From NCBI RefSeq assembly GCF_042660705.1, contig NZ_JBHSUQ010000002.1: a stretch of 64,000 nt of DNA; one strand, given 5' to 3'. Numbering within the stretch: the first letter of the stretch is position 1; each line of letters begins with the position of its first letter. This DNA is from Undibacterium_A arcticum (GTDB lineage Bacteria; Pseudomonadota; Gammaproteobacteria; Burkholderiales; Burkholderiaceae_D). Of this stretch, positions 1-10,700 are shown piece by piece. The notes under the pieces are model-generated. The model was not told where the DNA came from, ran no database searches, and saw only the letters and a list, made by a program, of their open reading frames with translations. The position numbers were made by a program, and so were the translations under genes.

Positions 1-2109
1 CCGGCAAACATTCCCCGCCTCCCTGCCCCCAACCAAGAACCAACGCTTGAATAATTGAGAGCATTTGAGAACTTGAACGTTCGTCCGAAAAGTATTGGAG
101 CTCAGCAGAGTTTGCAGCTCTTAAGAACGCTGCTTGCAGTACTGCATCGTTGTAGGTTTCGAAATTTGCAGGGTCAAGCAGCGCGTGACCATACACTGAT
201 TGATACCATCGAATTGGCTCTTTCCCAATTAGTACTGGCGCAGTTAATCCTCGGTTATTGGCGCGCACTGTAACGAGAAGATTCGAAACAGTTGCAAAAA
301 TGTCTGCTTGCGAAATCGAGGCAGGATTGGCGCCGGTATCTAAGTAGACGAAATCGCTCTTAAGCTCGAGCTCTCCTTGCAGACCTGGCCAAAAAAGCGC
401 CGTTTTGCGTTCCCCTACAGTTGTGAGAACATCTAATCTCGACTCAAGCTCCGTGGCGACATGCGTTTCATCCCTAAGCTGCTGCAACAGTTGCAGCTCT
501 AATTCCCACGGAGATATCTCATCTCCTCGCAAGGGAAGCATTAGGCTGCACGCGGCATTGTAGGTGAACGTATCCTTTCCCTCTTCACCAAATGTCAGGA
601 ATGTTTTAAGGTCGGACAGATGCTCTGCTGAATCGGCAATGGTCAGAGCAGAGAGGTAGCATACGCACCCCTGAGGCGCGACTGTGCGGAGTTGAGCGTT
701 GATATCACGGGCCCTTGAGAAATCATCCAAGTGGCCAAACAGTACCAAGACCCCCCCATTCCGAGCCGTCGGCGTTTTGCCGAGGTCGCCGTACTCCAAT
801 ACCTTGGCTTCACTCACATAATCCGTGACGCCTGCTTCTGCTATAAGCCCATAAAAGGTATCAGCGCGAACGCCCACAAGGACAACATAGTTCAGTGGAG
901 TCGGGATATAACGCCTTAGTGCACGAACGATTTCGCTCGTATTTCCGGTACTTTGACCAGCATGTCATCGGCATTCAACGTAAATTCGCTACTTCGCGAC
1001 CGTTGGCCAAAGAGCTTTACATGCAAAATCTCTTTGCGTGCTAGTAATTCAAGTGCCGCTCGCGCATCAGGCGTCTGTGTCACTTTTTTGACCGTCAATC
1101 TCTTTATCGCACGCTTCTCCAGTAGAAATTGGTCTCCTTCAAGCTCAGCCAAAAAAAAACCTTCCTTACACAGAGGACAGTTGTCTGCACTATGGCTTTC
1201 GATTTGAGGATAACCAAACGATTGCCCGACATTAAACGTAAGGTCGCAAATGACCGTGCCTGCTGTCTTGCGGGAGGTGGGCGACTCCAAAAAGAACAGT
1301 GTCGTGATATGTTTTTCATCGAACCCCATTCCTTTGAGCCGCTCAACCAAGCCCCCAGAGGTCGACGCCGAAACCAGAATAAGGTCTTTCCCGGAAGGGT
1401 CTGGAAGGCGGCTTACACCACCATATGAACTAAACGAATGGACAGGTGCCTCCATCTCCCATATCTTGTGCTTGGTCGCTATCCTTTGGATTGCAAAAGC
1501 TATAGCGATTAGTGGTGCCGTGTCAACGAAGATTCGTTTTGGCTGGGAGTTGTCGACATTTCCCAGCGCGAAATAGGCAATTGCGGCGCATGCGGCTGAC
1601 GAAAGAAGTACACCACTAACTCTTAAAAACTTGTCTGCGTGTTTTCCGGACGATTTACCAAAGTGGACACCAAGAGGGGCATCCAATCGCCCGGCGTGCC
1701 TGTCAAAGAGGTCGAACAGCCAACCATTGCGTAACTCAACCTCGACGCGCTGCGGCGCTTCCTCAATTGGGCGGCCACTATCATCGATAGTGAAAGGGAA
1801 AGCGTATGAGACCTGCCGCTTTTCATGTTCACAGAAACTAAGCAGAAAAAGTCGACCACCTAGAACATGAAAGTATTTCCTTACCCTCTCAAACAGCGCG
1901 CCGGAAGAAAAACAGTCTCGTACGTCGTTTTCGGAGACGAATGGAGCCAGAATGTAAATTCTTGCAGTACTTGGGCGTGACTCGAATTGGTCTCGGACAT
2001 CTTCGCTTAGCATTGTTCCACTTAAGCGCTGCTCATCGTAGACGAGAAGGCACGCCTCTCCCTGGTAAGCGTTTTCTTTGAATCTTGTGGTCAGACGTAG
2101 CGCATGCAT
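1..2109 (-). CDS. Large phosphoribosyltransferase-like protein, partial, frame break near 955-972
   Basis: Runs off the left edge, so the C-terminus is missing. The first part (916-2109, 397 aa) carries an orotate-PRTase-like stretch, with SSGKHADKFLRV near residue 153 and the PRPP-loop-like LILVSASTSGG near residue 245, then a CPLC pair near residue 315. The stop at 916 is followed by an open frame that continues without stops to base 1. It starts reading sensibly (STGNTSEIVRALRRYI) inside the end of the first part and has no ordinary start codon, so I read both as one gene with a one-base loss near 955-972. The second part has no family I recognise. It lies 3 bases downstream of the GHKL ATPase gene, so the two form an operon. 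A PRTase fold is inferred from motifs; the substrate is unknown. Treating it as two genes remains possible. Confidence 0.6.
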
Positions 2110-2112
2110 AAT

Positions 2113-3315
2113 TCAGTGCAAAGGAATAAGTACACGAACAGAAGCCCCAACAAGGAGCTCATGAGGTGACGGTGCGGTGACATACTTTCGCGCAACATCA
2201 AGCAAAACGGGCTTAGGCATGCCCGGTCGCAAAGAAGAATCGCGGGATTCCAGCTGGAATTTCAGCTCACCTTCGACAAAGGTACGAAAGCCATATGCCC
2301 TTCCTGAACGCACTTCCAACATTCCGTGCACAGTCTTGAGGGCCCTCAGTACTTCGTACAACCCCATTCCTCTATGGGATGAACGTGTATCAGTCACAGA
2401 CGCGTCATAATGCCGTTCCAAACACTTGTGCATAACTCGCCACTCATCTTCCAATGGAGTATCCAGTCTCAGGCCTTGCCTAGTGTAAGAAGAATAAAAT
2501 CCGACGCCGGCATCGAAAACCGATATTTCCAACGCGTCCAATTCTTTCCTAATCTCCTTTTCGGTCGAGACCTGCGCCGGTGTTGAAGCTGGGTCAGGAA
2601 TCCGTCGCGGCTCTTTCTGCGCTATCTTTACGCGCTTGAACACCAGACCACGAATTCCATTAACTTTGAACGGAACGTCATTAAGGCCCAGCCTACCGTG
2701 GATGTCTGTATTCTCAAACAACTCTGCCACAATCGTTGCAATGGACTGGCTAAACAGAACCGCTTGGGACGCGGAAACATTGAGAGCTGTCTGACTTGTC
2801 AACAAACGGTCAACCAACGATTCAAAATCGGCGCGCGCAATAAGTCCACTGGACTTGTCGGAATATAGGGATTTCGGTCTGCCTTGGCCGCGGCTGTCTG
2901 CACATACCAATATTTGGGTATCTGAAAAAAGGTCGGCCTGGAGACGGTACTTATAAATAAGTTGTCGGCTCGATTGGACGTCGACGGCGATAGCCGAGCC
3001 ATCTTCTTGGAGAAGCTCATGGCTAACGTTATCGAGACATAGAAGAACGGCTAATAGCGGAAAGAGATTTGGTGAATCGAGCACACGTTCAGATACTCTT
3101 TTGTGCCATTGAACGCGCATCGGTACGGCGTGCCGTGCAAGGGAAATCAATCGCTGAATGGCAATCACTTCTGGAAATGATTTTCCTTCTGGGGGCTGTT
3201 CTAGGTAAGTTGGCGAAACCTCGACGGACAATGACGTCGCTCGCGCGTAGGTGTCAAAACTCTGCGCGTCTCCCAGCAAGTCATGCGGCAGTATGATGTG
3301 AGTCTGCATATCCAT
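2113..3315 (-). CDS. GHKL-type ATPase (histidine-kinase/HSP90-like ATPase domain) protein
   Basis: About 400 aa. The Bergerat-fold boxes are visible in order: N-box ELFENTDIH, G1-like box SVFDAGVGF and G2-like box SHRGMGLYEV. These bind ATP/Mg in GHKL proteins. There is no obvious phospho-acceptor histidine domain and no membrane segment, so it is not a classical sensor kinase. The N-terminal half (about 200 residues) is unrecognised. The ATG at 3315 is preferred over 3348 because a GGAG lies about 10 bases upstream. It ends 3 bases before the PRTase-like gene, so the two are probably co-transcribed. A role as the sensor or NTPase half of a defence or stress cassette is inference. Confidence 0.7.
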   Translation of the reverse strand: MDMQTHIILPHDLLGDAQSFDTYARATSLSVEVSPTYLEQPPEGKSFPEVIAIQRLISLARHAVPMRVQWHKRVSERVLDSPNLFPLLAVLLCLDNVSHELLQEDGSAIAVDVQSSRQLIYKYRLQADLFSDTQILVCADSRGQGRPKSLYSDKSSGLIARADFESLVDRLLTSQTALNVSASQAVLFSQSIATIVAELFENTDIHGRLGLNDVPFKVNGIRGLVFKRVKIAQKEPRRIPDPASTPAQVSTEKEIRKELDALEISVFDAGVGFYSSYTRQGLRLDTPLEDEWRVMHKCLERHYDASVTDTRSSHRGMGLYEVLRALKTVHGMLEVRSGRAYGFRTFVEGELKFQLESRDSSLRPGMPKPVLLDVARKYVTAPSPHELLVGASVRVLIPLH

Positions 3316-3529
3316 TTTCGAGTTACTCCAACTAACTGAGCATTTCACAACTTGCGATGCCCAGCCCCCCCCAAATTTCTAACCGATGCTAGCACAAGAA
3401 GACTCATGCCTAACGCCCGGATAAGGGGTCCTTTTAATTCCCATGCAATTTACGACGGTAGCCACCCCTAGCATTCATGCGGGTTCCAGCCGGGGCACTC
3501 CCACAATTCCCCTATAAATCAAGCACTTG

Positions 3530-3990
3530 CTGTCTAGGTTCCGGCAGCCATTTCACCAGCCTGTCCCAGGCGCTGGTCGGCGGGCAGCTACTTCCGCCCT
3601 CGCGCTGATGGTCGATCAGCGTCGCGGCCGCGTGTCGTACAGGGCGCGCAGCGTACCGATATCAGGCGTATCGATGTCCAGTTGGTCGCCCAGGTGCGTC
3701 CAGAGCGCCTTGGGGACCTGCTTGTAGGCGTCGAGCGTTCGGCCTGCCATGCGCACGAAGCCGATGTGCATGGCGAGTGCCAAGCGGTACAAATTGTTGC
3801 GACGCGCATCGATCAAGGCACGTTCCTTGGAGGAGAAGGTGAAAAACGTGTTCAGCTCGAACTCGTTGAGTTCGGATGGAATGTGCCGCAAGCCGAGGTA
3901 GGGGACGTGCCAGTGATCCATTGCCGAAAGCATTGCCCCATAATGTTTCCCGCCGATTTTGATACGCCATGCGTATGTTGGAACAGAATG
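3530..3990 (-). pseudogene. Tn3-family transposase N-terminal (DUF4158) remnant
   Basis: The minus-strand reading contains LGLRHIPSELNEFELNTFF, an ERALIDARR block and HIGFVRMAGRTLDA, which are typical of the DUF4158 N-terminus of Tn3-family transposases. After the TRPR block the frame shifts, and TLIDHQR and LVKWL pieces continue to about 3530. The DDE catalytic domain is absent and no intact 38-bp terminal repeats were seen. It abuts the 3' end of the MerR-TPR gene. It is a dead fragment marking an old transposition or deletion boundary between the ATPase/PRTase cassette and the NHEJ genes. Confidence 0.75.
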
Positions 3991-3997
3991 AGATGTG

Positions 3998-4810
3998 TCA
4001 GCGCGCAAGCCTTCGATACTCGTTAAAGTGCCTGATCGCCGCGGTACTGTGTCCCATGGTTTCATGGAGTCGAGCGGCATTGTAGTGGGCGTCGGCGAAC
4101 TTCGAATCCAAATGAAGCGCTTTGTTGTAACAGCATAGCGCGTCAGGAAATCTTTTTAATTCTTCGTACACGACGGCGAGATTAAAGTGCAAGAAAGGTT
4201 CGTCTGGACATTGCAATACCCCTTCTTGGCATACCGCGAAAGCTTCCAGATACTGCTCCCGCTCAATCAGGATGCACCCGAGGTTTATAAAGGCCTCGGC
4301 ATATCTTTGGCCGACCTCGATCGCTTTTCGATAAAGATGAATAGCCTTGAGGGGATCGCTGGCTTCAATGGACAACGCAGCGTTATACCATTCGCCTGCA
4401 GAGCGGTTGGATCCTTGAATCTGCTGGTGAGATACAGGCAACGAAGTGACGGTGTCATTATTCACCACTTCGGCGAATTCGATAACTAGCTGCCCGTTTG
4501 CGTTTCTCAGTCGTCCATCCTCTCGAACGACCAACTCTTTGCCCGCCGCCGAAATACGCATTCCCGCAACGGAAGAAGCAGGCAGGTCCCTGCGTAACTG
4601 TTTAAGAAATCGTGTGGTTTTCTTTGGCGAGAAGCCGGCTTCGGCCAAATCGTGCGCCATACGCAGAATGACTACGTCATGAAAAGAGAACCGGTATTCC
4701 CGACTCTTACCGCGGGTCGGGATAACGAAGCCTTCCTTCACTAACTCTGTAACGATACGGCGAGGTAGTCCGTATTTACTTTGAAGGTCAGCAATGGTGA
4801 TGCTCTTCAT
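3998..4810 (-). CDS. MerR-like HTH regulator with TPR repeats
   Basis: 270 aa. Residues 1-75 look like a MerR-type winged helix (ITIADLQSKYGLPRRIVTEL, then a wing and HDVVILRMAHDLAEAGFS). Residues about 140-265 form three to four TPR units (for example EAFINLGCILIEREQYLEAF and ADAHYNAARLHETMGH). It lies 6 bases downstream of ku on the same strand. Genes of this type often accompany bacterial NHEJ genes, so it may regulate ku/ligD or act as an adaptor; that role is inferred. No metal- or drug-binding C-terminal domain is present. Confidence 0.8.
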   Translation of the reverse strand: MKSITIADLQSKYGLPRRIVTELVKEGFVIPTRGKSREYRFSFHDVVILRMAHDLAEAGFSPKKTTRFLKQLRRDLPASSVAGMRISAAGKELVVREDGRLRNANGQLVIEFAEVVNNDTVTSLPVSHQQIQGSNRSAGEWYNAALSIEASDPLKAIHLYRKAIEVGQRYAEAFINLGCILIEREQYLEAFAVCQEGVLQCPDEPFLHFNLAVVYEELKRFPDALCCYNKALHLDSKFADAHYNAARLHETMGHSTAAIRHFNEYRRLAR

Positions 4811-4816
4811 GTCCCG

Positions 4817-5698
4817 CTACTTTTTAGCTCGCGTCTTTCTTACGGGCGCTGGCTCCGTGGCGGTGGTTACGCGTTTTGCGGTTTTACGCGTCTTGGGTTC
4901 GTCGGCCACCGTGGTACCTGTCTTTTTCGCCAGACTGGCTCTTAGCGCTTCCATCAAGTCGATGACCTTGCCTCCGCCCATTTCCGGTTCCTCGGAGACG
5001 GTTACTTCCTTGCCAGCAATTTTCTGGTCGATCGCTGCCTCTATACGCTTCTTTTCTTCGTCTTCGTACTGGGCCGGATCGAACGTATCCTGTGCGCTCT
5101 GCTCGATGAGCATGATCGCCAATTCGAGTTCTGAAGGCTTCACCTCGGTTTCAGGAATGCCAAGTTCCTTCATCGAGCGCACCTCATCCCCATAGAGCAG
5201 TTGTTGCAACACCAAGCCGCCATCCGAAGACGGCCGCACTTGCACTGTATAGGACTTGCCTCTCCAGGCCCAACGCGCCAGTGCGCAGCGGTTCGTTTTT
5301 TTCATTCCTTCCAGCAAAAGCTTATAGGGCCTGTCGCCCCGCTTATCAGGCGCCAGGTAATACGCTTTATCGTAATAAATCGGGTCAATTGATCCAGCAG
5401 GCACGAACGCGACGATATCGACCGTATGCGTGCCTTTCTCTTGGAGTGCCTTGAGTTCTTCTGCAGTAAAGACCACGTATTGCTCATGGGTAAATTCATA
5501 GCCCTTGTCCATGTCTTCGCGTTCGACCACTACTTGCTCTTTAATACAGATGTACTGTTGCTTGAGACGTGATCCGCATGCCTTGTGCAACAGATGGAAG
5601 GAAATAGCCTCTTTGGAATCTGTCGCCGAATATACTTTGACAGGTATCGAGACGAGTCCAAATGAGAGCGAAATATCGCCAATGGATCGCGCAGCCAT
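4817..5698 (-). CDS. ku: Non-homologous end joining protein Ku
   Basis: 293 aa from the MAARSIGD start at 5698. An in-frame ATG at 5731 would add 11 residues that do not fit the family. The protein begins with the typical bacterial Ku opening (SIGDISLSFGLVSIPVKVYS) and holds the conserved core (HTVDIVAFVP, IDPIYYDKAYYLAPD). It ends in a lysine/arginine-rich tail (about residues 265-293) typical of DNA-contacting Ku extensions. Ku homodimers bind double-strand ends and recruit LigD. The gene is on the same strand as ligD and the MerR-TPR gene and lies about 120 bases from the ligD end. Confidence 0.95.
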   Translation of the reverse strand: MAARSIGDISLSFGLVSIPVKVYSATDSKEAISFHLLHKACGSRLKQQYICIKEQVVVEREDMDKGYEFTHEQYVVFTAEELKALQEKGTHTVDIVAFVPAGSIDPIYYDKAYYLAPDKRGDRPYKLLLEGMKKTNRCALARWAWRGKSYTVQVRPSSDGGLVLQQLLYGDEVRSMKELGIPETEVKPSELELAIMLIEQSAQDTFDPAQYEDEEKKRIEAAIDQKIAGKEVTVSEEPEMGGGKVIDLMEALRASLAKKTGTTVADEPKTRKTAKRVTTATEPAPVRKTRAKK

Positions 5699-5820
5699 GT
5701 CTACTCCCGGTTTAGTGAGCCGATATTGCAAGCCTGCAAGGGCATGAAACCAACAATTCGACGATTACAGTCTACTAAAGTATAGAAGAGGCGGCAGGCT
5801 TCGGAAGGCCAACATGTCAC

Positions 5821-8449
5821 TTATCCTCGTAGTGCTCTTTCGATGCTTTGTGGAAATTCAAAAATGGTGGACCATGCGTCTTGTTTTCCCTGCATGATTT
5901 TGTCGATAGCGGTTATCCGGAAATTCGCTGGATTGATGGTGGGTAACTCATCCCACCTTATTGGCATGGAAAACGTACCACCTGGTTGCGCGCGTGGAGA
6001 ATACGCTGCATGGAGTGTGCGGCCCTGGCCATTCATATTGTGGTCGATGAAGATTTTGCCGGTGCGCTTTGAAATGCTCCATTCCATCGTCACTTCATCC
6101 GGATGCGCAGCTACCACATGGCGACCGATAAGCTCACAAATCCGCTTAGCTTCTTCAAAGGAGATTGTTTTCTCGATCGGCACAAAGACGTGGATACCCG
6201 TTTTGCCGGTCGTTTTAATGAAGGATCGAAGATCGAGCGCATCAAGCACCTCCTTCAGCCAGAGCGCCACTTTTTTACAAAGCGCGAATGCCGGCGGATT
6301 GTACTCTGGCTCGCCGCCCGGCAATTCCTTGCCAGAATAGATAAAAGGGTCAAGGTCGAAGGCCAGATAATCGGGCCTATTCAGTCCGGACAAGTCGGGT
6401 TCATTTTTCCGAATCGCTCGGCGTTCTGAAGCTTGAATGCCAGACGTGGAATTCCAACGTTCCCAGGTTCCCCAGCCATATTAAACTGGCCAGATTGTTG
6501 CAAAGCAGGAGTGGTTTGGCTGTCTTCGCCTTTGACGGTTCTGCGACGGTTTCCATGAAAAGCGGCAGCTTCTGATCGAGATGCTTTTGGAAAAAGGATT
6601 CCCCCCCGATCCCATCCGGCATGCGAATCAGCGTAACCGGCCGGTTCCGCAGGTGCGGCAGCATATAGGGAGATACGCTCATCAGATAGTGAATGAGATC
6701 CCGCTTCGTTAGCGCCTTGTATTTTTTGTGCGCTGGCCACATCACTTTATCCAGTTGGGTCAGCACGATCTGATGGCCTCCAACCTTCAAGATGCACTTC
6801 GCATCACTCTCGCCAAGCTGCTTCAACAGCTGCGCAATTTCATCGGCGTCCACTTCACTTCTGCCCGGGGGCGATACCGGCTTTGCAGAAGGCAAAGAGA
6901 CCATACGAGGATCGACATCCTCACGCAGTTTTACAAAGACCGGGTGCCGCAACTTGTTCTCTTTGGTTAGCTCAAAGTAACTTACTTCTGCAACCAGTTC
7001 AGGTTTGACCCATAAGGCCGCGCGAACCGCCTTGTCAGGCAAAAGTGAATTTTTAGTTGTTAGCGGCTGCAATCTGCCAAGCAGCATTGAGATGGTTCGC
7101 GTGTCGAATCCGGTACCGACACGCCCGACGTATTGCAGCGTACCTTTGTCCCAATAACCCAGCAGCAACGCGCCCAAACTCCCTCGGTTCCCCTTCGTAT
7201 AACCCACAATAACAAATTCGGCTGTGCGGATCGGCTTTACTTTAAGCCAGTTCGGCGAACGCGCACCGACGCTATAGACGCTGGATTTCTTCTTCGCCAT
7301 GACCCCTTCAAGCCCCGTCTCGATGGCAGCCTGATAAAGCGCGAGACCATCCTGCTCAGCATGGACGATTTTTACGTGATCGGATTGTGTCACGCATTGT
7401 TTCAGAAAACGACGACGATCTAGGTAAGCGGCATGGCGCGTGTTCACACCGACCGCATGGAGAATATCAAAACAGTAAAAGACGCAGCTATGCGCCTTGT
7501 CATCTACCAATACGAATTTGGTGATCTCCTGTAGAGCTGAAAAAGATGGACGGCCATTCTCGAATGCAATTATCTCCCCATCCAGCACGGCCGGCTGAAC
7601 AGGCTGCCTGGCAAGCTCTTTCACTATATTCGGGAAGTATTTTGTATAATCGATTCCTCCACGAGAAAGAAGCTTTACGTTCCCGTTGTTCAGATAGGCA
7701 GTCATACGGTAACCGTCTAGCTTTGGCTCAAATAGCCACTCAGGGTGTGAGAACGCTTGCTCAGCCGTCTGCGCCGTCATCACTGCGATCTTTGTCGGCG
7801 TAGGCTCCTGGGGTTCAGAAGGCACCATCTGTGTCAACAGTAGCCGCGGGACTGACGCCGTGACAGCCGTCACCGTTTCCCCTGAAAGCGGGGACCGTTC
7901 TAACTCGATGTCGACCGGTCCTATGCCGTCAGAGTGTTTAATCAGAAGCCAGCCTTTCGCTGTGCGTATCAATGCAAACGAGCCTTTGAGCTTTGTACCG
8001 GCGAAGGTAAAGCTGAGTTTGCCTTCCTCAAGCGCATCTCGAACGCGCGCCTGCCCGGTCGCGCGGTCATGAAAGGAATAGGAACCGCCCGTATCCGGCG
8101 AATACACGCCGCAATCCCAAACAATGACCTTTCCGGCGCCGTACTGTTTAGGCGGTATGACGCCCTCGAAACTCGCATAATCGATCGGATGATCTTCGGT
8201 TTGCACGGCGAGGTGTTTTTCACCTGGCTTGATAAGAAGGCCATGCGGAACAGCCCAGGACTTCAAAACGCCGTCTAGTTCAAGCCGTAAATCGTAGTGA
8301 AGGTTGCGTGCAGCATGTTCGTGAATAACATAAAAGAGGGGTCCTGCGCGATCTTTGAGACTAGCTGCGGGCTCAGGGGTCGCAGTGAAGTCGCGCTTTT
8401 TGGCGTAAGTATCAAGGTTAGAGCTGTGGCTGCGTCCAATCATGATCAT
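5821..8449 (-). CDS. ligD: Multifunctional ATP-dependent DNA ligase LigD, frame break at 6404-6408
   Basis: Domain order is 3'-phosphoesterase, ligase, polymerase. Phosphoesterase: residues about 30-190, with FYVIHEHAARNLHYDLRLEL. ATP ligase: about 215-520, with the nucleotidyl-lysine motif EPKLDGYR and EGVMAKKK. Polymerase/primase: C-terminal part, with FDLDP and TGIHVFVPI. The ligase frame stops just after FHVWHSS, within the start of the polymerase domain; the polymerase continues one frame over from 6393 to 5821. A run of five A (minus strand, 6404-6408) reads through if one A is removed, giving a normal LigD of about 876 aa. It works with Ku to process and seal double-strand breaks. If the shift is real, the cell would make a truncated protein lacking the polymerase. 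Confidence 0.92.
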
Positions 8450-8468
8450 GAGGGTAGGCCTGGATTTC

Positions 8469-8913
8469 TTAAAATTTCGCGGTTAACTCTTTGAATTTTA
8501 AAAGAATTTTGTAGTCGATTGGAGCTATCGAGCTTGGAGTCGCCGCACCGCTTGAGATGCTCCATGCAGTATGCACGAACTCAGGCTTATCCGTGAAATC
8601 AAAGGGTTCGCCTCCTGCAACCTGTCCGATTTCCCATCCGGGCGGAACAATAGCCTGGGAAAAAACAGGATTGAGTTCAGGTTGAAAAAACGACTCACCA
8701 AGTTCGGTCGTTTCGAACTGCCCGTCGCCAATGTGCCGAACCAAGCCATTCGCAGCTAATCGATACATCATGCTCTTAGAAACATCTAATCCTTCTCCGC
8801 GCGCATGTCTCGCCAAACCGTCGAAAAGCCTCCAATTCACTGTCTGTTAATGAACCGGTTGACATAACTTTCGGGATCAAATCTACGGTTTTACTCACAG
8901 AGTGATTTTCCAT
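8469..8913 (-). CDS. Small hypothetical protein, probable frame break near 8770-8800
   Basis: I do not recognise the family. The downstream frame (to 8840) gives a 123-residue soluble reading without an ATG start. An ATG at 8913 has a strong AGGAGGGG Shine-Dalgarno and opens a frame (MENHSVSKTVDLIPKV...) that stops early. Shifting one base near the CGGAGAAGG stretch joins DSELEAFRRFGETCARR to EGLDVSKSMMYRL, which reads as one protein of about 147 aa. The SKSMMYRLAANGLVRHIGDG segment resembles a winged-helix turn. It sits about 20 bases upstream of ligD on the same strand, so it may be its first operon partner. Confidence 0.5.
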
Positions 8914-9083
8914 ATTTTCCTATTTTCCCCCTCCTGAATTTGTGGTTTGATTGTCTCAGGCATCCGACAAAGTTCAATTGTTAGTAGCTAGATAAGGCGC
9001 TCCTGCTCCGCCCATGACCAATCAACAGAGCAACTCCGTTTGTCGCCTTATCAATGGCAATTCCGAGGAATTCGGGCGCTAAT

Positions 9084-9632
9084 TCAGGCGGCTATGTCCT
9101 GACGCGACGGCGCCCTCGTAAGTCCGGCCACCGTCAGTTCGTAAAAGCGCGCAATATTGTCCTCGACGGACATGGACGGGTTGTTCAGGCTGGCGAACGG
9201 CTGTCCTTTACGGACGCGCAAAAATTGGTCTATCGCCTGCATCACAACCAGTTCGTCTTGTCCCTGCAGCTGGTGCTCGAGCGGAAGCGCGCCCCGCCCG
9301 CTGTCGATCAAGATCGCGCCGTCAAGATTTCGAACGCTCCGCCTCATCATGACTGCCTCATGCATGCGCAAGCCTAATACCTGGGCGGCGAGCAGCTGCA
9401 TCGCCACATATCCCTCATCCTCTCGGTACAGAGCTTCGAAGCGATCGCGAAATGCCGGATCGCGCCGGTCCATAATTGTCATGCATTGCCGTATCAGAAT
9501 CGTAAGGGCCAATTCGCCAGTGCTGAGATGTCTCACCTCCGATGGTCGTTGCTGCGTCCGCGCGGGACGGATGTCGTCCGTCATCGTTTGTGTATAGTGC
9601 GCGGCCAGCCGTTGCGCTAGTTCCTTCTTCAA
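9084..9632 (-). CDS. Integrase-like short protein, lacking visible catalytic tyrosine
   Basis: About 182 aa from a TTG at 9632. That TTG overlaps the stop of the recombinase gene (TTGA) and has GGAGGA upstream, which suggests translational coupling. The block GYVAMQLLAAQVLGLRMHEAV resembles QYVAMQLLLIKAFGARRKEAV of the neighbouring recombinase and HVAIQMLAARVYGLHVADAI of the gene at 10701. No H-x-x-R or C-terminal tyrosine box is seen. It is probably an accessory, non-catalytic relative of the recombinase; function unknown. Confidence 0.6.
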   Translation of the reverse strand: MKKELAQRLAAHYTQTMTDDIRPARTQQRPSEVRHLSTGELALTILIRQCMTIMDRRDPAFRDRFEALYREDEGYVAMQLLAAQVLGLRMHEAVMMRRSVRNLDGAILIDSGRGALPLEHQLQGQDELVVMQAIDQFLRVRKGQPFASLNNPSMSVEDNIARFYELTVAGLTRAPSRQDIAA

Positions 9633-10689
9633 TTCCGTTCCTCCTCTGCGCCCGGTTCGGCTGTCCTGCCGGGACGCTGCACATCGCCGCATTCCGGTTG
9701 GCGCGATGGTCGACGCCTGCCACCATACGCCGTCATCACGTCCTCACGGGAATGGCCTAAAGCCTCGGACACTTTCAGGTAAGCGATTTTCGTTGTCAGT
9801 TTGTCTTCTGCCTTGCCGCTTCCGCCCCGGATCGTGGTGATCACGCCGAGCTTGGCCAGCTGGTCGTTGGCATATTCGGCGCGCAGGCCATGGCCGGTGA
9901 CACCGAGCGACTTCTTGGTGATGCCCACCGCGCCCAGGACGTAGCTGTAGCGTTTCAAATTTGCTCGAGATCCTTGTCCGGATCGCCGATATGGCCTTTG
10001 GCGTCGGCAAGTCTGCTTGCGACAAAGTTTTTTAGTGTCGCGAGCACGTTGCGCTGGAAATCATCCTCGACCGGCACCATACGCGGCCGTCCGCCCTTCG
10101 TTCCTTCGAACAGTTCGATATACAGCTCTCGATCAGCGATCAGCGGCTTGAACATCACGGCTTCCTTGCGCCGCGCGCCGAAGGCCTTGATCAGGAGCAG
10201 CTGCATGGCGACGTATTGGTCCATCGCTCGCACCTTCTCCCAGACTTCCCAAAAATCGACATCGTTGGCGACGAAGCTCTTATCGTGCTTGGCCGCATAG
10301 GTCCGCTTGACCTCTGGCGCGTAGACCTGGAGGCTTTTGACCATCCCGGGCTTTTTCATCCAAAGGCAGAGCAGACGGAGGTGACTGAGGAAATTGTCGA
10401 TCGTCGCCGGCGCGTAGCCTTCTTCGACCCAATATTTCACCAGGGATTCGATGTGCTTGATCTTAAGGTTGTTCGGATCCTCGATCTTGAAGTTGAGCTT
10501 ATCCCGAAGCGTGCGGAACATCTGGAACAGCTTTTCACAGCGTTCTTCCCGCGTCCGGTTGGAGGCGACACTGGTCCCGTTCGCCTTCATGTGATTGTGT
10601 TGATCGATCAGCGCCTTGAGTTTGTGCTGCCAGCCGCCGCCTTGCGGCTTTTCGGTAACCTTGGCGCGATGGGAAAAATGATGGTTCAT
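9629..10689 (-). CDS. Tyrosine recombinase (Integrase_1 type), frame break near 9955-9960
   Basis: About 353 aa after joining two frames. The first frame (9955-10689) has an N-terminal SAM-like region and the box-I arginine region (FGARRKEAVMFKP). The second (9629-9958) holds the catalytic GHGLRAEYAND (H-x-x-R) and LGHSREDVMTAYGG (H and nucleophilic Y). Adding one A around CAAATTTG joins LEQ to NLKRYSYVL. The RBS GGAGA is upstream of the ATG at 10689. It would catalyse site-specific integration/excision or resolution of the element. It is flanked on both sides, in one operon, by shorter relatives. Confidence 0.8.
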
Positions 10690-10700
10690 GTCCGATTCTC

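Noticed and set aside
3530..3990. Active Tn3 transposon
   Set aside because: Only the N-terminal transposase domain remains and it is broken; no catalytic domain, resolvase or terminal repeats were seen.
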